Source: Actinoplanes auranticolor (GTDB taxonomy: Bacteria > Actinomycetota > Actinomycetes > Mycobacteriales > Micromonosporaceae). From it: a stretch of 64,000 nt of DNA. The position numbers and the translations under genes are program-made. The notes beneath the pieces are model-generated. The model ran no database searches. It saw only the letters and a list, made by a program, of their open reading frames with translations, and had not been told where the DNA came from. The stretch covers positions 1 through 64,000 of the forward strand of contig NZ_BOQL01000038.1 in assembly GCF_018332655.1 (NCBI RefSeq), in the 5' to 3' direction. Shown in pieces: positions 32,662 through 40,672 of this stretch (position 1 is the stretch's first letter; each line of letters begins with the position of its first letter).

Positions 32662-33615
32662 TCATCGTTGCGGTGCCGGTATCTCGGGCGGACATCCGTT
32701 GGCGCCGGCGGTCTCCGGGGAGCAGAGGTTCCCCTGGATCATCTTGACGTAGTTGTTCGGCCCCGACAGCGGCGCGGTGAACAACGGGTTCAGATCCTCC
32801 CCGTCGGCGCCCCGGCAGCCGGTGAACGCGAGGATGGTGGTCGTACCGGTAAGCGGTCCGCCGCGGGCGACGGTGTAGCCGGTCGGCGGGATGGTGCTGT
32901 TGTCACCCGATCCGACGAGGGTGAAGTTGTCGGTCTCCGGCTCGGTCGTGTGGCAGTCCGCGCCCGCGGCGAGCGGCACGCCGTTCACCTTGACGTCGGT
33001 GAGCCGGATAGAGATCCGGCCGGACAGCGTGGTCGAGACGAGGGTGTGCTGGCCGTTCGCCTGCGTGGTCTCCGCCGAGCCGGTGATCGGAGCGAGCAGG
33101 CTGAGGTGCATGGTGGCGCTGACCGGCACGAAACCGAACGTCAGGAACGTCGCGGTGGCCGGTGGGAACTCCCCCTCGGACAGGCCCGGGGTGATGCCGT
33201 TCGGCTCCAGCATGAACTGGTAGTCGGTGACGGTGTGCCGGACGCCGCCGCGGATGACGCACAGGCCGATCGGGATGGTGGACGGCACGCAGAAGCTCCG
33301 GTTCGCGGTGATGACCACGCTGGCCAGGGCGGGGTCGGGTGAGCCGAGCAGAGCGGCGCCGTCCAGCTTGGTGACGTTGGAGTAGCCGACCACGTACGCG
33401 CAGCCCAGCTGCTGGATCTGGCCCGGCACCTGGAACGCGCTGCAGGCGGGCGGGGTGGGTGGCGCGGCCCGGGCCGCCGTGAGCGGACCGGCCGGAGCGG
33501 CGCGACCGGCCCGGTGATTGCTGGCCGGCGCGGCGGAGGTCAGCGTGCCCGCCGCCGCGAGCAGCACCGCGACTATGGCCGCGCGGGTCAGCCAGCGGAT
33601 GCGTTTACCCGGCAC
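32662..33615 (-). CDS. secreted protein 1 of Mce locus (unknown family)
   Basis: A 317-residue exported protein: signal peptide WLTRAAIVAVLLAAAGTLTS with cleavage near SAAPAS, then a beta-rich, Cys-containing body (C58, and Cys in QLGCAYVV, RSFCVPS, IGLCVIRGG, ADCHTTEP, FTGCRGADG, GNLCSPETAGANGC) with no membrane segment. From about residue 160 it aligns with secreted protein 3: FVPVSATMHL, ISIRLTDVKVNGVPLAAGAD, CHTTEPETDNFTL, then ARGGPLTGTTTILAFTGC and GPNNYVK. The start is GTG at 33615 with a G-rich ribosome-binding site. Same strand as the mce operon; possibly a lipid-binding carrier (inference). I do not recognise a named family. Confidence 0.75.
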   Translation of the reverse strand: MPGKRIRWLTRAAIVAVLLAAAGTLTSAAPASNHRAGRAAPAGPLTAARAAPPTPPACSAFQVPGQIQQLGCAYVVGYSNVTKLDGAALLGSPDPALASVVITANRSFCVPSTIPIGLCVIRGGVRHTVTDYQFMLEPNGITPGLSEGEFPPATATFLTFGFVPVSATMHLSLLAPITGSAETTQANGQHTLVSTTLSGRISIRLTDVKVNGVPLAAGADCHTTEPETDNFTLVGSGDNSTIPPTGYTVARGGPLTGTTTILAFTGCRGADGEDLNPLFTAPLSGPNNYVKMIQGNLCSPETAGANGCPPEIPAPQR

Positions 33616-33689
33616 GGAATTCCCCCGTTCGGTGGGGCCGCGCCCTGGTCGCCGGGGCGACCGGGACGCGGCGGTGGTTCCGATCCCGA

Positions 33690-34457
33690 CTACGGCGAGG
33701 TGATCTGCAGGGCAGAGTCGAGCACGTACGGCGTGTCGTTGCCGAACGGGTTCTCAGCGTCAGCGGTGGCGTAGTAGGCGCCGATGTCACCGTTGTTCAC
33801 CTCACCGAGGCAGCCACTGACGTTGCTGATCGTCAACGGCCCGTGCGGCAACGTGACGTCGCCGGTGGTGGAGGTGCCGTACTCCGGCGCGATGTCCGGG
33901 GTGACGTTCAGCGACTGGGTGGCGTTGTCGTAGTACACCGGCGCGTCACCCGAGACGGTGAACGAGCAGGCCGGCATCGACACGTTGACGTTCTTGATGT
34001 GGATGTAGCCGTCACCGTTCGCCGGGGTGACGCCGTCGGACTTCACGCCCGGGTAGTTCTGGATGACGATCTCGTACGGCGTGTCCGTCGCGATCGAGGT
34101 CACCGAGCCGAGCAGGCTGGTGCAGCCGCCGGCGGTGTTGAACAGCAGACTCCCGACGCCGGTGGCGAAGGTGGCCGGCAGCGCGACGCCCGACTGGCTG
34201 GGCAGCGCGCCGGTGGCCTGCGAGCCGTAGTTCTGGCCGCCACCGCTGGTACAGGTCAGCGAGATGCCGGTGTTGAGATCCAGGAACGAGCTGTGCGAGG
34301 TGACGGCGCTGTACGAGCCGCCCGCCGCCGGGTTGGTGACGGTGATGGTGGCCGCGGTGTCGGCGGCGTGGACCGCGCCGGCGCCGATCAGGACCGCCGC
34401 GCTGGTCGCAGCGGCACTCGAGAACAGGATGCGGGCCACGCGGGTGCGCATTCTCAT
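33690..34457 (-). CDS. secreted protein 2 of Mce locus (unknown family)
   Basis: A 255-residue exported protein. Signal peptide VARILFSSAAATSAAVLIGA ending AVHA, so mature protein starts at about ADTAATITV. The body is beta-rich, Gly/Ser/Thr/Asn-rich with Cys in ISLTCTSGGG, AGGCTSLLG, MPACSFTVSG and SNVSGCLGEVNNG, suggesting two disulfides. It is not obviously homologous to its two neighbours but shares size, secretion and beta composition. The strong GGAGG ribosome-binding site is 5 nt before the ATG. It lies 33 bp after protein 3 and 74 bp before protein 1, so the three are one transcription unit. Function unknown. Confidence 0.75.
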   Translation of the reverse strand: MRMRTRVARILFSSAAATSAAVLIGAGAVHAADTAATITVTNPAAGGSYSAVTSHSSFLDLNTGISLTCTSGGGQNYGSQATGALPSQSGVALPATFATGVGSLLFNTAGGCTSLLGSVTSIATDTPYEIVIQNYPGVKSDGVTPANGDGYIHIKNVNVSMPACSFTVSGDAPVYYDNATQSLNVTPDIAPEYGTSTTGDVTLPHGPLTISNVSGCLGEVNNGDIGAYYATADAENPFGNDTPYVLDSALQITSP

Positions 34458-34490
34458 CTTTACCTCCTCAGTGGGGGATGCACTGCCGGC

Positions 34491-35102
34491 TCAGCCGAGG
34501 ACGGCCGGGCCGAGGGTCAGGGTGAGCGTGTTACCCGGCCCCGGGATGGTCAGGTTGATCAGCCCGGTGTTGAGCAGGCAGTGCTCGAACGGCGGGATGG
34601 TGTACGTCCCGGACACGACGCCACCCCGCAGCACGCTGAACCCGGACTGCGAGGCCAAGGGGATCTCGGCCGGCCGGACGGTCCGGCAGCGGCTGCCGAC
34701 CGGAGCGGGCAGGCCGGCGATGGTGAGGCGAGTCACCCGCAGGGTGATGTGCGACGTGCTCTGCATCGCGCCGGTGTCGAGGTTCAGCGACCCGGTGGTC
34801 GGCTCCGCCTCGGTGAGCTCGACCGTCGCGCTCACCGGGATGATGCCGAGTTCCTTGAAGTTCCCGGTGGCCGGGGGCAGGGAGACGCCGGCGGTGAGTG
34901 CGCCGCTGTCCAGGTCGACGGTCGCGTGCAGGCTGCCCGGACCCAGCGGCAGGTCGGAGTCGTTGGAGTTGATGTGGCTGACGCCGTTGATCGGATAGGT
35001 GGCGTTGATGTCGGCTGCGGCGGCGGCTGGTGAGGCGCTGACGCCGACTGCCGACGCGGCCATCGCCGCGACGAGGAGAACACTTGCTTTCCGTACGCGC
35101 AT
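34491..35102 (-). CDS. secreted protein 3 of Mce locus, paralogue of protein 1
   Basis: A 203-residue exported protein. Signal peptide ASVLLVAAMAASAVGVSASP with cleavage after AAAA, then a beta-rich body. The region from residue about 85 matches secreted protein 1: IIPVSATVEL, HITLRVTRLTIAGLPAPVGS, RCRTVRPAEIPLA, LRGGVVSGTYTIPPFEHC and PGPGNTLTLT. In both, the spacing of Cys-x-Thr-x-x-P, Gly-Gly-x-x-x-Gly-Thr and Phe-x-x-Cys is kept. ATG at 35102 fits a GGAG sequence better than the GTG at 35108. It is the first gene of the run and reads away from the PucR gene. Confidence 0.75.
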   Translation of the reverse strand: MRVRKASVLLVAAMAASAVGVSASPAAAAADINATYPINGVSHINSNDSDLPLGPGSLHATVDLDSGALTAGVSLPPATGNFKELGIIPVSATVELTEAEPTTGSLNLDTGAMQSTSHITLRVTRLTIAGLPAPVGSRCRTVRPAEIPLASQSGFSVLRGGVVSGTYTIPPFEHCLLNTGLINLTIPGPGNTLTLTLGPAVLG

Positions 35103-35249
35103 TGGCACTCTCCTGGGGAAATGCCCGCGACCGAATGGTCGCCGGCCTCGCTGTAGCCCGCTCCGCCGGCCCCTTCCCGAGTCCGCCCGGCGCCGTCGGC
35201 AGGACCTGGGATATCGGGCCGTCAGTAGCTCGGAGTCGGCCTCGGCGGT

Positions 35250-35267
35250 ATGTTACTGACGGGTTAC
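35250..35267. promoter_or_regulatory. shared lipid-regulon motif, site A, between secreted genes and PucR
   Basis: TACTGACGGGTTAC lies at 35254-35267 on the plus strand. Read on the minus strand the other end gives CAGTAACAT, in which TAACAT (35255-35250) is a good -10 for the secreted-protein genes, leaving a leader of about 140 nt. The 35103-35524 gap is otherwise without a gene. A possible -10 for the PucR gene is TATGTT at 35470-35475. Confidence 0.55.
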
Positions 35268-35524
35268 AAAGGGCCACAAGCAGAGACGCCGATGAATTGC
35301 TCGAGTGCCCGGCGGGCCGCCGTTTCTTATCACTTCCAGCACGAAGTGCCGACGCGGATTGTCACGGCACGCGCAATTCAGCCCCGGGACGGGGTCCGGA
35401 GCGGCCTGTCGGATTTGCTAGCTATGACCGGTATAGAGGGCAACTTGCGCCAAGTCGACCGACATGGACTATGTTCGATGCCACGTCGAACCGGCCGCCT
35501 GGTGTCGGAAAGGGGCAGACGTCG

Positions 35525-36754
35525 ATGACCCGTCCACTGCAGGCCGACAGCCACGCCACGAGGAGCAGCCGGGCGAAGCCGCCGGAGGTGTTCCCCCGCC
35601 ACCTGGCCGTCATCATGCGGGCCGAACTGCCGAGCCTGGCCACCGAGATCATCACCGAGATCCGCGAGACCATTCCCGAGTACGCCCGCCCCATGGACGG
35701 CCCGTACGGCCAGGCCATGCGGCTGGGCGTCGAGCACGCGCTCGAGTCCTTCATCGACCAGATCGCGGACCCGTCCGCGTCCCACGAAGGCTGGGACGGG
35801 GTGTTCCGGCGGCTCGGCCGGTACGAGGCGAACGAGGACCGCAGCCTGGACAGCCTTCAGGCGGCATACCGGGTCGGCGCCCGGCTGGCCTGGCAACGGG
35901 CCGTGAAGGTGGGCCGACGGGAAGGCCTGCTGTCGTCGATCATGTTCCAGCTCGCCGACACGCTGCTCGGCTACATCGACCAGTTGGCCACGCTGTCCGT
36001 CGAGGGGTACATGGAGGCGAAGGCACGCAACGCCGACGCGCTGAACCAATGGCGCCGTCGGCTGCTTCGGCTGATCCTGGAGTCCCCGCCCGCCCCCGAG
36101 AGCGCGGTGAAGGACCTGGCCAACCTGGCCGGCTGGACGGTGCCCGACGAAGTCACCATGATCGCGGTGTGCCTCCGCAACCGGGATGCGACGCCGCCCA
36201 CGGACGACGTGTTGTCCGACCTGGACTGCGTCGAGCCATACCTGCTCGTGCCCGGTCGGCCTTCGGCGGACCGCCGGACCCGCCTGGTCGCGGAGTTCCC
36301 CGGCAGTCGCTTGGCCATCGGTCCCACGGTGCGGCTGAGCGCGGCAGCGGACTCTCTGCGCTGGGCCCGGCAGGCGCTTGCGCTGGCCGAGTCCGGCGCG
36401 ATCGATACCGGGCCGGTGATTCTGTGCGAGGAACATCTCTGCGAGATGCTGCTGTTCTCCGACTGGGCGCTCGTCGAGCAGCTCGCCGACCGCGAGTTCG
36501 CTGCGGTACGGGAGATGACCCCCCACCGCCGGGACCGGTTGGTCGAGACGCTCGAGGCCTGGCTGGACGCGCGCGGCTCGGCATCCAAGATCGCCGAGCG
36601 ACTGCGCGTGCATCCGCAGACCGTCCGCTACCGCATGCGTCAGCTTGAGCAGAGTCTCGGCGAGCAGCTCGACGATCCCGACTCCCGCTTCGCCATGGAA
36701 CTGGTGCTGCGGGCCCGCCGGCTGCACGAGCGGGCCAACGGGGTTGTCAAATGA
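35525..36754 (+). CDS. PucR/CdaR-type transcriptional regulator
   Basis: A 409-residue regulator. The N-terminal helical domain (residues 20-160: EVFPRHLAVIMRAELPSLAT, GYIDQLATLSVEGYMEAKAR) is the RsbR-like/DUF part found in actinomycete PucR-type proteins. A degenerate GGDEF-like middle (residues 180-300) follows. The C-terminal PucR HTH_30 domain is clear: LVETLEAWLDARGSASKIAE, then RLRVHPQTVRYRMRQLEQSL. The open frame extends to 35084, but the ATG at 35525 has AAAGGGG upstream and begins the conserved part. It overlaps the first Mce-associated gene by 4 bp, so regulator and accessory proteins are coupled. It may activate the mce genes; the ligand is unknown. Confidence 0.88.
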   Translation: MTRPLQADSHATRSSRAKPPEVFPRHLAVIMRAELPSLATEIITEIRETIPEYARPMDGPYGQAMRLGVEHALESFIDQIADPSASHEGWDGVFRRLGRYEANEDRSLDSLQAAYRVGARLAWQRAVKVGRREGLLSSIMFQLADTLLGYIDQLATLSVEGYMEAKARNADALNQWRRRLLRLILESPPAPESAVKDLANLAGWTVPDEVTMIAVCLRNRDATPPTDDVLSDLDCVEPYLLVPGRPSADRRTRLVAEFPGSRLAIGPTVRLSAAADSLRWARQALALAESGAIDTGPVILCEEHLCEMLLFSDWALVEQLADREFAAVREMTPHRRDRLVETLEAWLDARGSASKIAERLRVHPQTVRYRMRQLEQSLGEQLDDPDSRFAMELVLRARRLHERANGVVK

Positions 36755-37281
36755 CCGTTACCCGCGAGACGCGTCCCCGCCACCTGCTGGTGGTGCTGGC
36801 TCTCGTCCTCGCTCTGGTCGCCGCCGGCGCCGCCGGGTGGACGGGCTGGTCGTGGTGGTCGGCGGCGCACGACGACTCGCTGCGGTATTCGCAGACCCGC
36901 GACGAGGTGCTGCGCGCCGCCGAGCAGGCGATCCAGAATCTCAACACGCTGGATTACCGCACGGCTGGGAGCGGCATCAATCTCTGGATCGACTCCACCA
37001 CCGGCACCCTGCGCGATCAGCTCAACCAGGGCCGCCAGAACTTCCTCACGCAGATCCAGAAGGCGAAGACCATCACCACGGCGAAGATCCTCGACGGCGC
37101 GGTGACCGAGCTGGACGAGCGTGCCGGCAAGGCGAGCGTCATCGTGGCCATCGAGTTGACGGTGACCCCGGCGACCGGCAAGCCGACCACCAAGCGGGAA
37201 CGGCTGGCGGGCCAGCTCACGCGGACCGGGTCGACCTGGAAGCTCAGCTCCATCGGACAAGTACCGGTTTCCGCGGCCTGA
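36751..37281 (+). CDS. Mce-associated membrane protein (Mas type), 1
   Basis: A 176-residue protein with one N-terminal membrane helix (LLVVLALVLALVAAGAAGWT) followed by the SnoaL/NTF2-like extracytoplasmic domain of Mce-associated proteins: EVLRAAEQAIQNLNTLDYRT, ALP-like INLWIDSTTGTLRDQL, and VIVAIELTVTPATGKPTTKR with the closing TWKLSSIGQVPV. In mycobacteria such Mas (Mam) proteins stabilise Mce complexes. ATG at 36751 overlaps the PucR stop by 4 bp. Located on the opposite side of the divergent region from the mce operon. Confidence 0.87.
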   Translation: MTVTRETRPRHLLVVLALVLALVAAGAAGWTGWSWWSAAHDDSLRYSQTRDEVLRAAEQAIQNLNTLDYRTAGSGINLWIDSTTGTLRDQLNQGRQNFLTQIQKAKTITTAKILDGAVTELDERAGKASVIVAIELTVTPATGKPTTKRERLAGQLTRTGSTWKLSSIGQVPVSAA

Positions 37282-37308
37282 GCCCGCGTACGGAAGGAAC
37301 CAGCACGC

Positions 37309-37998
37309 ATGCCGACACCCACCCGCCCACCTCGGCGGACCGTTTCCCGGCGGATGGTGCGACGCCGGCCGCTCACCGATCCCACCCCGCCACCGGAACC
37401 CCCACCCGCGCAACCGGAGTCCTCGGCGACGCAACCGGAGCCCCCGGCTGCACAATCTGCCCTTCGGCGGCCCAGGACACAGGTCTTGGTGCTCGGCGCG
37501 TGCGCTGTGGTCCTGAGTGGACTGGCCGCGTGGTTCGCCCAGCAGGCACACCAGGTGCGCGCCGCGGCGGGCACCAACATCGCGCTGACCGACAACGCCG
37601 CCACCAGCGAGGCGAACGGTCAGGTCGTCACCGCGGTCAACACGCTCTTCTCGTACAACTACAACGACCTCGACAAGACCCAGCAGGCGGCCCGGAGCCT
37701 GCTGACCGGTAAGGCTGTCTGCCAGTACGACCAGCTGTTCGCGGTGGTCCGGCAACATGCGCCCCAGCAGCGGCTGGTCGTCACGGTCACGGTCACCAAC
37801 AGCGGGGTGCAGATGTTGACCGGCAACCGGGCGCGAGTGCTCGTCTTCGCCACCCAGAGCGACACCAGCACCGCCACGAAACAGACCTCCACCGCGGGCG
37901 CGATGTTCGCCGTCAACGCGGTGCGCCAGGACGGATCCTGGAAGGTGGAGAACATCGACACCTTCAACGGGGAGGCGCGGACCTCCAGCTGCGGCTGA
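37309..37998 (+). CDS. Mce-associated membrane protein (Mas type), 2
   Basis: A 229-residue protein. A Pro/Arg-rich cytoplasmic N-terminus (residues 1-55, with PPPEPPPAQPESSATQPEPP-type sequence), a single membrane helix (VLVLGACAVVLSGLAAWFAQ), then a Mas-like extracytoplasmic domain (VTAVNTLFSYNYNDLDKTQQ, AARSLLTGKAVCQYDQLFAV, FATQSDTST, FAVNAVRQDGSWKVENIDTF). The pattern SYNYxDLDxTxxxAxxxLTG is diagnostic for actinobacterial Mce-associated proteins. It follows gene 1 by 27 bp. It converges with the thiolase gene, leaving 15 bp between stop codons. Confidence 0.87.
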   Translation: MPTPTRPPRRTVSRRMVRRRPLTDPTPPPEPPPAQPESSATQPEPPAAQSALRRPRTQVLVLGACAVVLSGLAAWFAQQAHQVRAAAGTNIALTDNAATSEANGQVVTAVNTLFSYNYNDLDKTQQAARSLLTGKAVCQYDQLFAVVRQHAPQQRLVVTVTVTNSGVQMLTGNRARVLVFATQSDTSTATKQTSTAGAMFAVNAVRQDGSWKVENIDTFNGEARTSSCG

Positions 37999-38013
37999 CC
38001 CCGCTGGGCGAGG

Positions 38014-39291
38014 TCAGCGTTCCAGGATGGCGACCAGGCCCTGGCCGCCGGCGGCGCAGATCGAGATCAGGCCACGGCCGGAGCCCTTCTCGGCGAGCAG
38101 CTTGGCCAGGTTCGCCACGATCCGGCCGCCGGTCGCGGCGAACGGGTGGCCGGCCGCCAGCGATGAGCCGTTGACGTTGAGCCGGTCCCGGTCGATCGAG
38201 CCGAGCGGAGCGTCCAGGCCCAGCCGTTCTTTGCTGAACTCGGGCGACTCCCAGGCGGCCAGCGTGGCCAGCACCTGCGAGGCGAACGCCTCGTGGATCT
38301 CGTAGAAGTCGAAGTCCTGCAGGGTCAGGCCATGACGGGCGAGCATCCTGGGTACGGCGTACGTGGGTGCCATCAGCAGTCCCTCGTCGCCGTGCACGAA
38401 GTCGACGGCGGCGGTCTCGCAGTCGGTGAAGTAGGCCAGCACCGGCAGCGAGTGCGCCTGCGCCCATTCCTCGCAGGCCAGCAGCACGGTGGACGCACCG
38501 TCGGTCAGGGGCGACGAATTGCCCGCGGTCATGGTGGCCCCGCGGGCGCCGAAGACCGGCTTGAGCGCGGCGAGCCGGTCCAGGTCGGTGTCCGGGCGCA
38601 GGTTCTGATCCCGGGTCAGCCCCAGGTACGGCGTGACCAGGTCGTCGAAGAAGCCCCGGTCGTACGCGGCGGCGAGGCGCTGGTGCGAGGCGAGGGTCAG
38701 GGCGTCCTGCGACTCGCGGTCGACGTTCCAGCGCAACGCGGTGAGGGCGGCGTGCTCGCCCATCGACAGCCCGGTGCGCGGCTCGGCGTTGCGCGGAATC
38801 TCCGGGCGGAAGGCCTGGTGGGGACGGAGCTTGGCGGCGGCTCGGAGCCGGGCGCCGAGGCTGCGGGCCCGGTTGAGCTCCAGCAGCGCCCGCCGCATGT
38901 CCTCGTTGAGCTGCAGCGGCGCGTCCGAGGTGGTGTCCACCCCGCCGGCGATACCGACCTCCAGCTGACCCAACGCGATCTTGTTGGCGACCAGGATGAC
39001 GGCTTCCAGCCCGGTGCCGCAGGCCTGCTGGATGTCGTACGCCGGGGTGTGCGGGTCGAGCTGGGAGCCGAGGACGACCTCGCGGGTGAGGTTGAAGTCG
39101 CGGGAGTGCTTGAGCACCGCGCCGGCGACCACCTCGCCGACCCGCTGCCCGGCCAGCCCGAACCGGGCGACCAGCCCGTCCAGGGCGGCGGTCAGCATGT
39201 CCTGGTTGGTGGCGTGGGCGTAGCGGCTGCCGGACCGGGCGAACGGGATCCGGTTCCCACCCAGGACGGCGACGCGGCGCGTGTTCTGCAC
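38014..39291 (-). CDS. acetyl-CoA C-acetyltransferase (FadI-type thiolase)
   Basis: A 425-residue thiolase. The acylated Cys is C91 in AYDIQQACGTGLEAVILVAN. Further motifs: MTAGNSSPLTDGASTVLLAC, FYEIHEAFASQVLATLAAWE (the HEAF motif, where many thiolases have NEAF), the catalytic His in NVNGSSLAAGHPFAATGGRI, and the C-terminal ICAAGGQGLVAI with the second Cys. The last step of beta-oxidation: cleaves 3-ketoacyl-CoA with CoA to acetyl-CoA. HEAF and the long loop with FRPEIPRNAEPRTGLSMGEH place it in the FadI/fadA2-like group. The start is GTG at 39291 with AGGAG upstream. It is divergent from fabG4 and they share an operator. Confidence 0.9.
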   Translation of the reverse strand: MQNTRRVAVLGGNRIPFARSGSRYAHATNQDMLTAALDGLVARFGLAGQRVGEVVAGAVLKHSRDFNLTREVVLGSQLDPHTPAYDIQQACGTGLEAVILVANKIALGQLEVGIAGGVDTTSDAPLQLNEDMRRALLELNRARSLGARLRAAAKLRPHQAFRPEIPRNAEPRTGLSMGEHAALTALRWNVDRESQDALTLASHQRLAAAYDRGFFDDLVTPYLGLTRDQNLRPDTDLDRLAALKPVFGARGATMTAGNSSPLTDGASTVLLACEEWAQAHSLPVLAYFTDCETAAVDFVHGDEGLLMAPTYAVPRMLARHGLTLQDFDFYEIHEAFASQVLATLAAWESPEFSKERLGLDAPLGSIDRDRLNVNGSSLAAGHPFAATGGRIVANLAKLLAEKGSGRGLISICAAGGQGLVAILER

Positions 39292-39314
39292 GGCACTCCT
39301 CCGGGAGCTTGTCA

Positions 39315-39338
39315 GTAATCTACTGGCGAGTAGGTTAC
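39315..39338. promoter_or_regulatory. shared lipid-regulon operator, site C, thiolase/fabG4 divergent promoter
   Basis: Arms GTAATCTACT (39315-39324) and AGTAGGTTAC (39329-39338) form a palindrome with one mismatch around GGCG. Each arm contains a -10: TAGGTT (39331-39336, plus) ends 6 nt before the fabG4 ATG, so fabG4 mRNA would be leaderless; TAGATT (39322-39317, minus) serves the thiolase gene. A repressor here would block both. Confidence 0.75.
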
Positions 39339-39342
39339 TCGC

Positions 39343-40671
39343 ATGGGTGACACATACGCGAGCTTCACGAACACCGGCCTGGGCCGAACCGTGGTGCGGC
39401 GGCTGGGGCTTCCCGATCCGCCCCGGTTGCGCCGCCACGACCCGGGTGCTCCCCTCGCGCCTGGACCGGTGCTGCTGGGTGCGGCGCCCGGCGGGCGGCT
39501 GGGCTGCCCGGTCCGCGACCTGCTCGACCGGGCCGGCACCGACGTGCGCGGCGCCATTGCGGGCGGCACCCGCCACGGCGCGCTGATCTTCGACGCTACC
39601 GGGATCCTCGACTCGGCCGGGCTACGGGCGCTCTACGACTTCTTCCACCCGGCGGCCCGCTCGGTGCTCGGCTCCGGCCGGGTGGTGGTGCTGGGCACCG
39701 CGCCCGAGCTGTGCGGCCCGGCACGGGAGGCGACCGCGCAGCGTGCGCTGGAAGGGCTGGTCCGCAGCATCGGCAAGGAGTTCGGTCGCGGTGTCACCGC
39801 GCAGCTCGTCTACGTGGCACCGGGCGGCGAGGAGGCCATCGAGTCGACACTGCGCTTCCTGCTCAGCGGGCGTTCGGCGTACGTCTCGGGTCAGGTGATC
39901 CGGGTCGGCGCCGGCCCGGCGACCGCGCCGGCCGACTGGGACCGGCCGCTGGCCGGCAAGGCCGCCCTGGTCACGGGAGCGGCCCGGGGCATCGGAGCGG
40001 CCACCGCGCGGGTGCTGGCCCGCGACGGCGCCGAGGTGATCGCGCTGGACGTGCCGGCCGCCGGCGACGCTCTGGCCGACGTGGCCAACGAGGTACGCGG
40101 CCGGGCCCTGCAACTGGACCTGACCGCGCCGGACTCCGGGGAGCGACTGGCCGCCCACCTGACCGGCGGGGTCGACGTCGTGGTGCACAACGCCGGGATC
40201 ACCCGCGACAAGACGATTGCCCGGATGGACGCCGCCCGGTGGGACTCGGTGCTCGACGTGAACCTGGCCGGCCCGGAGCGGATCAACGACGTCCTGGTGG
40301 AGCGCGGGCTGATCGGTGACGGTGGCCGGATCGTCGGCGTGGCCTCGATCGCCGGGATCGCCGGCAACCGGGGCCAGACCAACTACGCCACCGCCAAGGC
40401 GGGCCTGATCGGCCTGGTGCAGTCGTGCGCCCCGGACCTGGCCGGTCGGGGGATCACCATCAACGCGGTCGCGCCCGGCTTCATCGAGACCGCGATGACC
40501 GCCCGGATGCCGGTGCTGCTGCGCGAGGCCGGCCGGCGGATGAACAGCATGGCGCAGGGCGGCCTGCCGATCGACGTGGCGGAGACCATCGCCTGGCTTG
40601 CCTCGCCCGGCTCCGGCACGGTCACCGGCACCGTGGTCAGAGTCTGCGGCCAGAGCCTGGTGGGAGCTTGA
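39343..40671 (+). CDS. fabG4: high-molecular-weight 3-oxoacyl-(ACP/CoA) reductase FabG4
   Basis: A 442-residue protein of the HMwFabG (FabG4) type. Residues 1-200 form the flavodoxin-like N-terminal domain without cofactor function (SLGKEF-like RSIGKEFGRGVTAQLVYVAP). The C-terminal SDR domain has the NAD(P) loop ALVTGAARGIGAATARVLAR, the VVHNAGITRDKTIARMDAAR motif, and the Ser-Tyr-Lys catalytic set in VASIAGIAGNRGQTNYATAK. FabG4 of mycobacteria reduces 3-oxoacyl-CoA with NADH, or runs in the oxidative direction. Starts directly after the operator with no ribosome-binding site. It overlaps no neighbour; MaoC begins 1 bp after its stop. Confidence 0.92.
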   Translation: MGDTYASFTNTGLGRTVVRRLGLPDPPRLRRHDPGAPLAPGPVLLGAAPGGRLGCPVRDLLDRAGTDVRGAIAGGTRHGALIFDATGILDSAGLRALYDFFHPAARSVLGSGRVVVLGTAPELCGPAREATAQRALEGLVRSIGKEFGRGVTAQLVYVAPGGEEAIESTLRFLLSGRSAYVSGQVIRVGAGPATAPADWDRPLAGKAALVTGAARGIGAATARVLARDGAEVIALDVPAAGDALADVANEVRGRALQLDLTAPDSGERLAAHLTGGVDVVVHNAGITRDKTIARMDAARWDSVLDVNLAGPERINDVLVERGLIGDGGRIVGVASIAGIAGNRGQTNYATAKAGLIGLVQSCAPDLAGRGITINAVAPGFIETAMTARMPVLLREAGRRMNSMAQGGLPIDVAETIAWLASPGSGTVTGTVVRVCGQSLVGA

Positions 40672-40672
40672 G

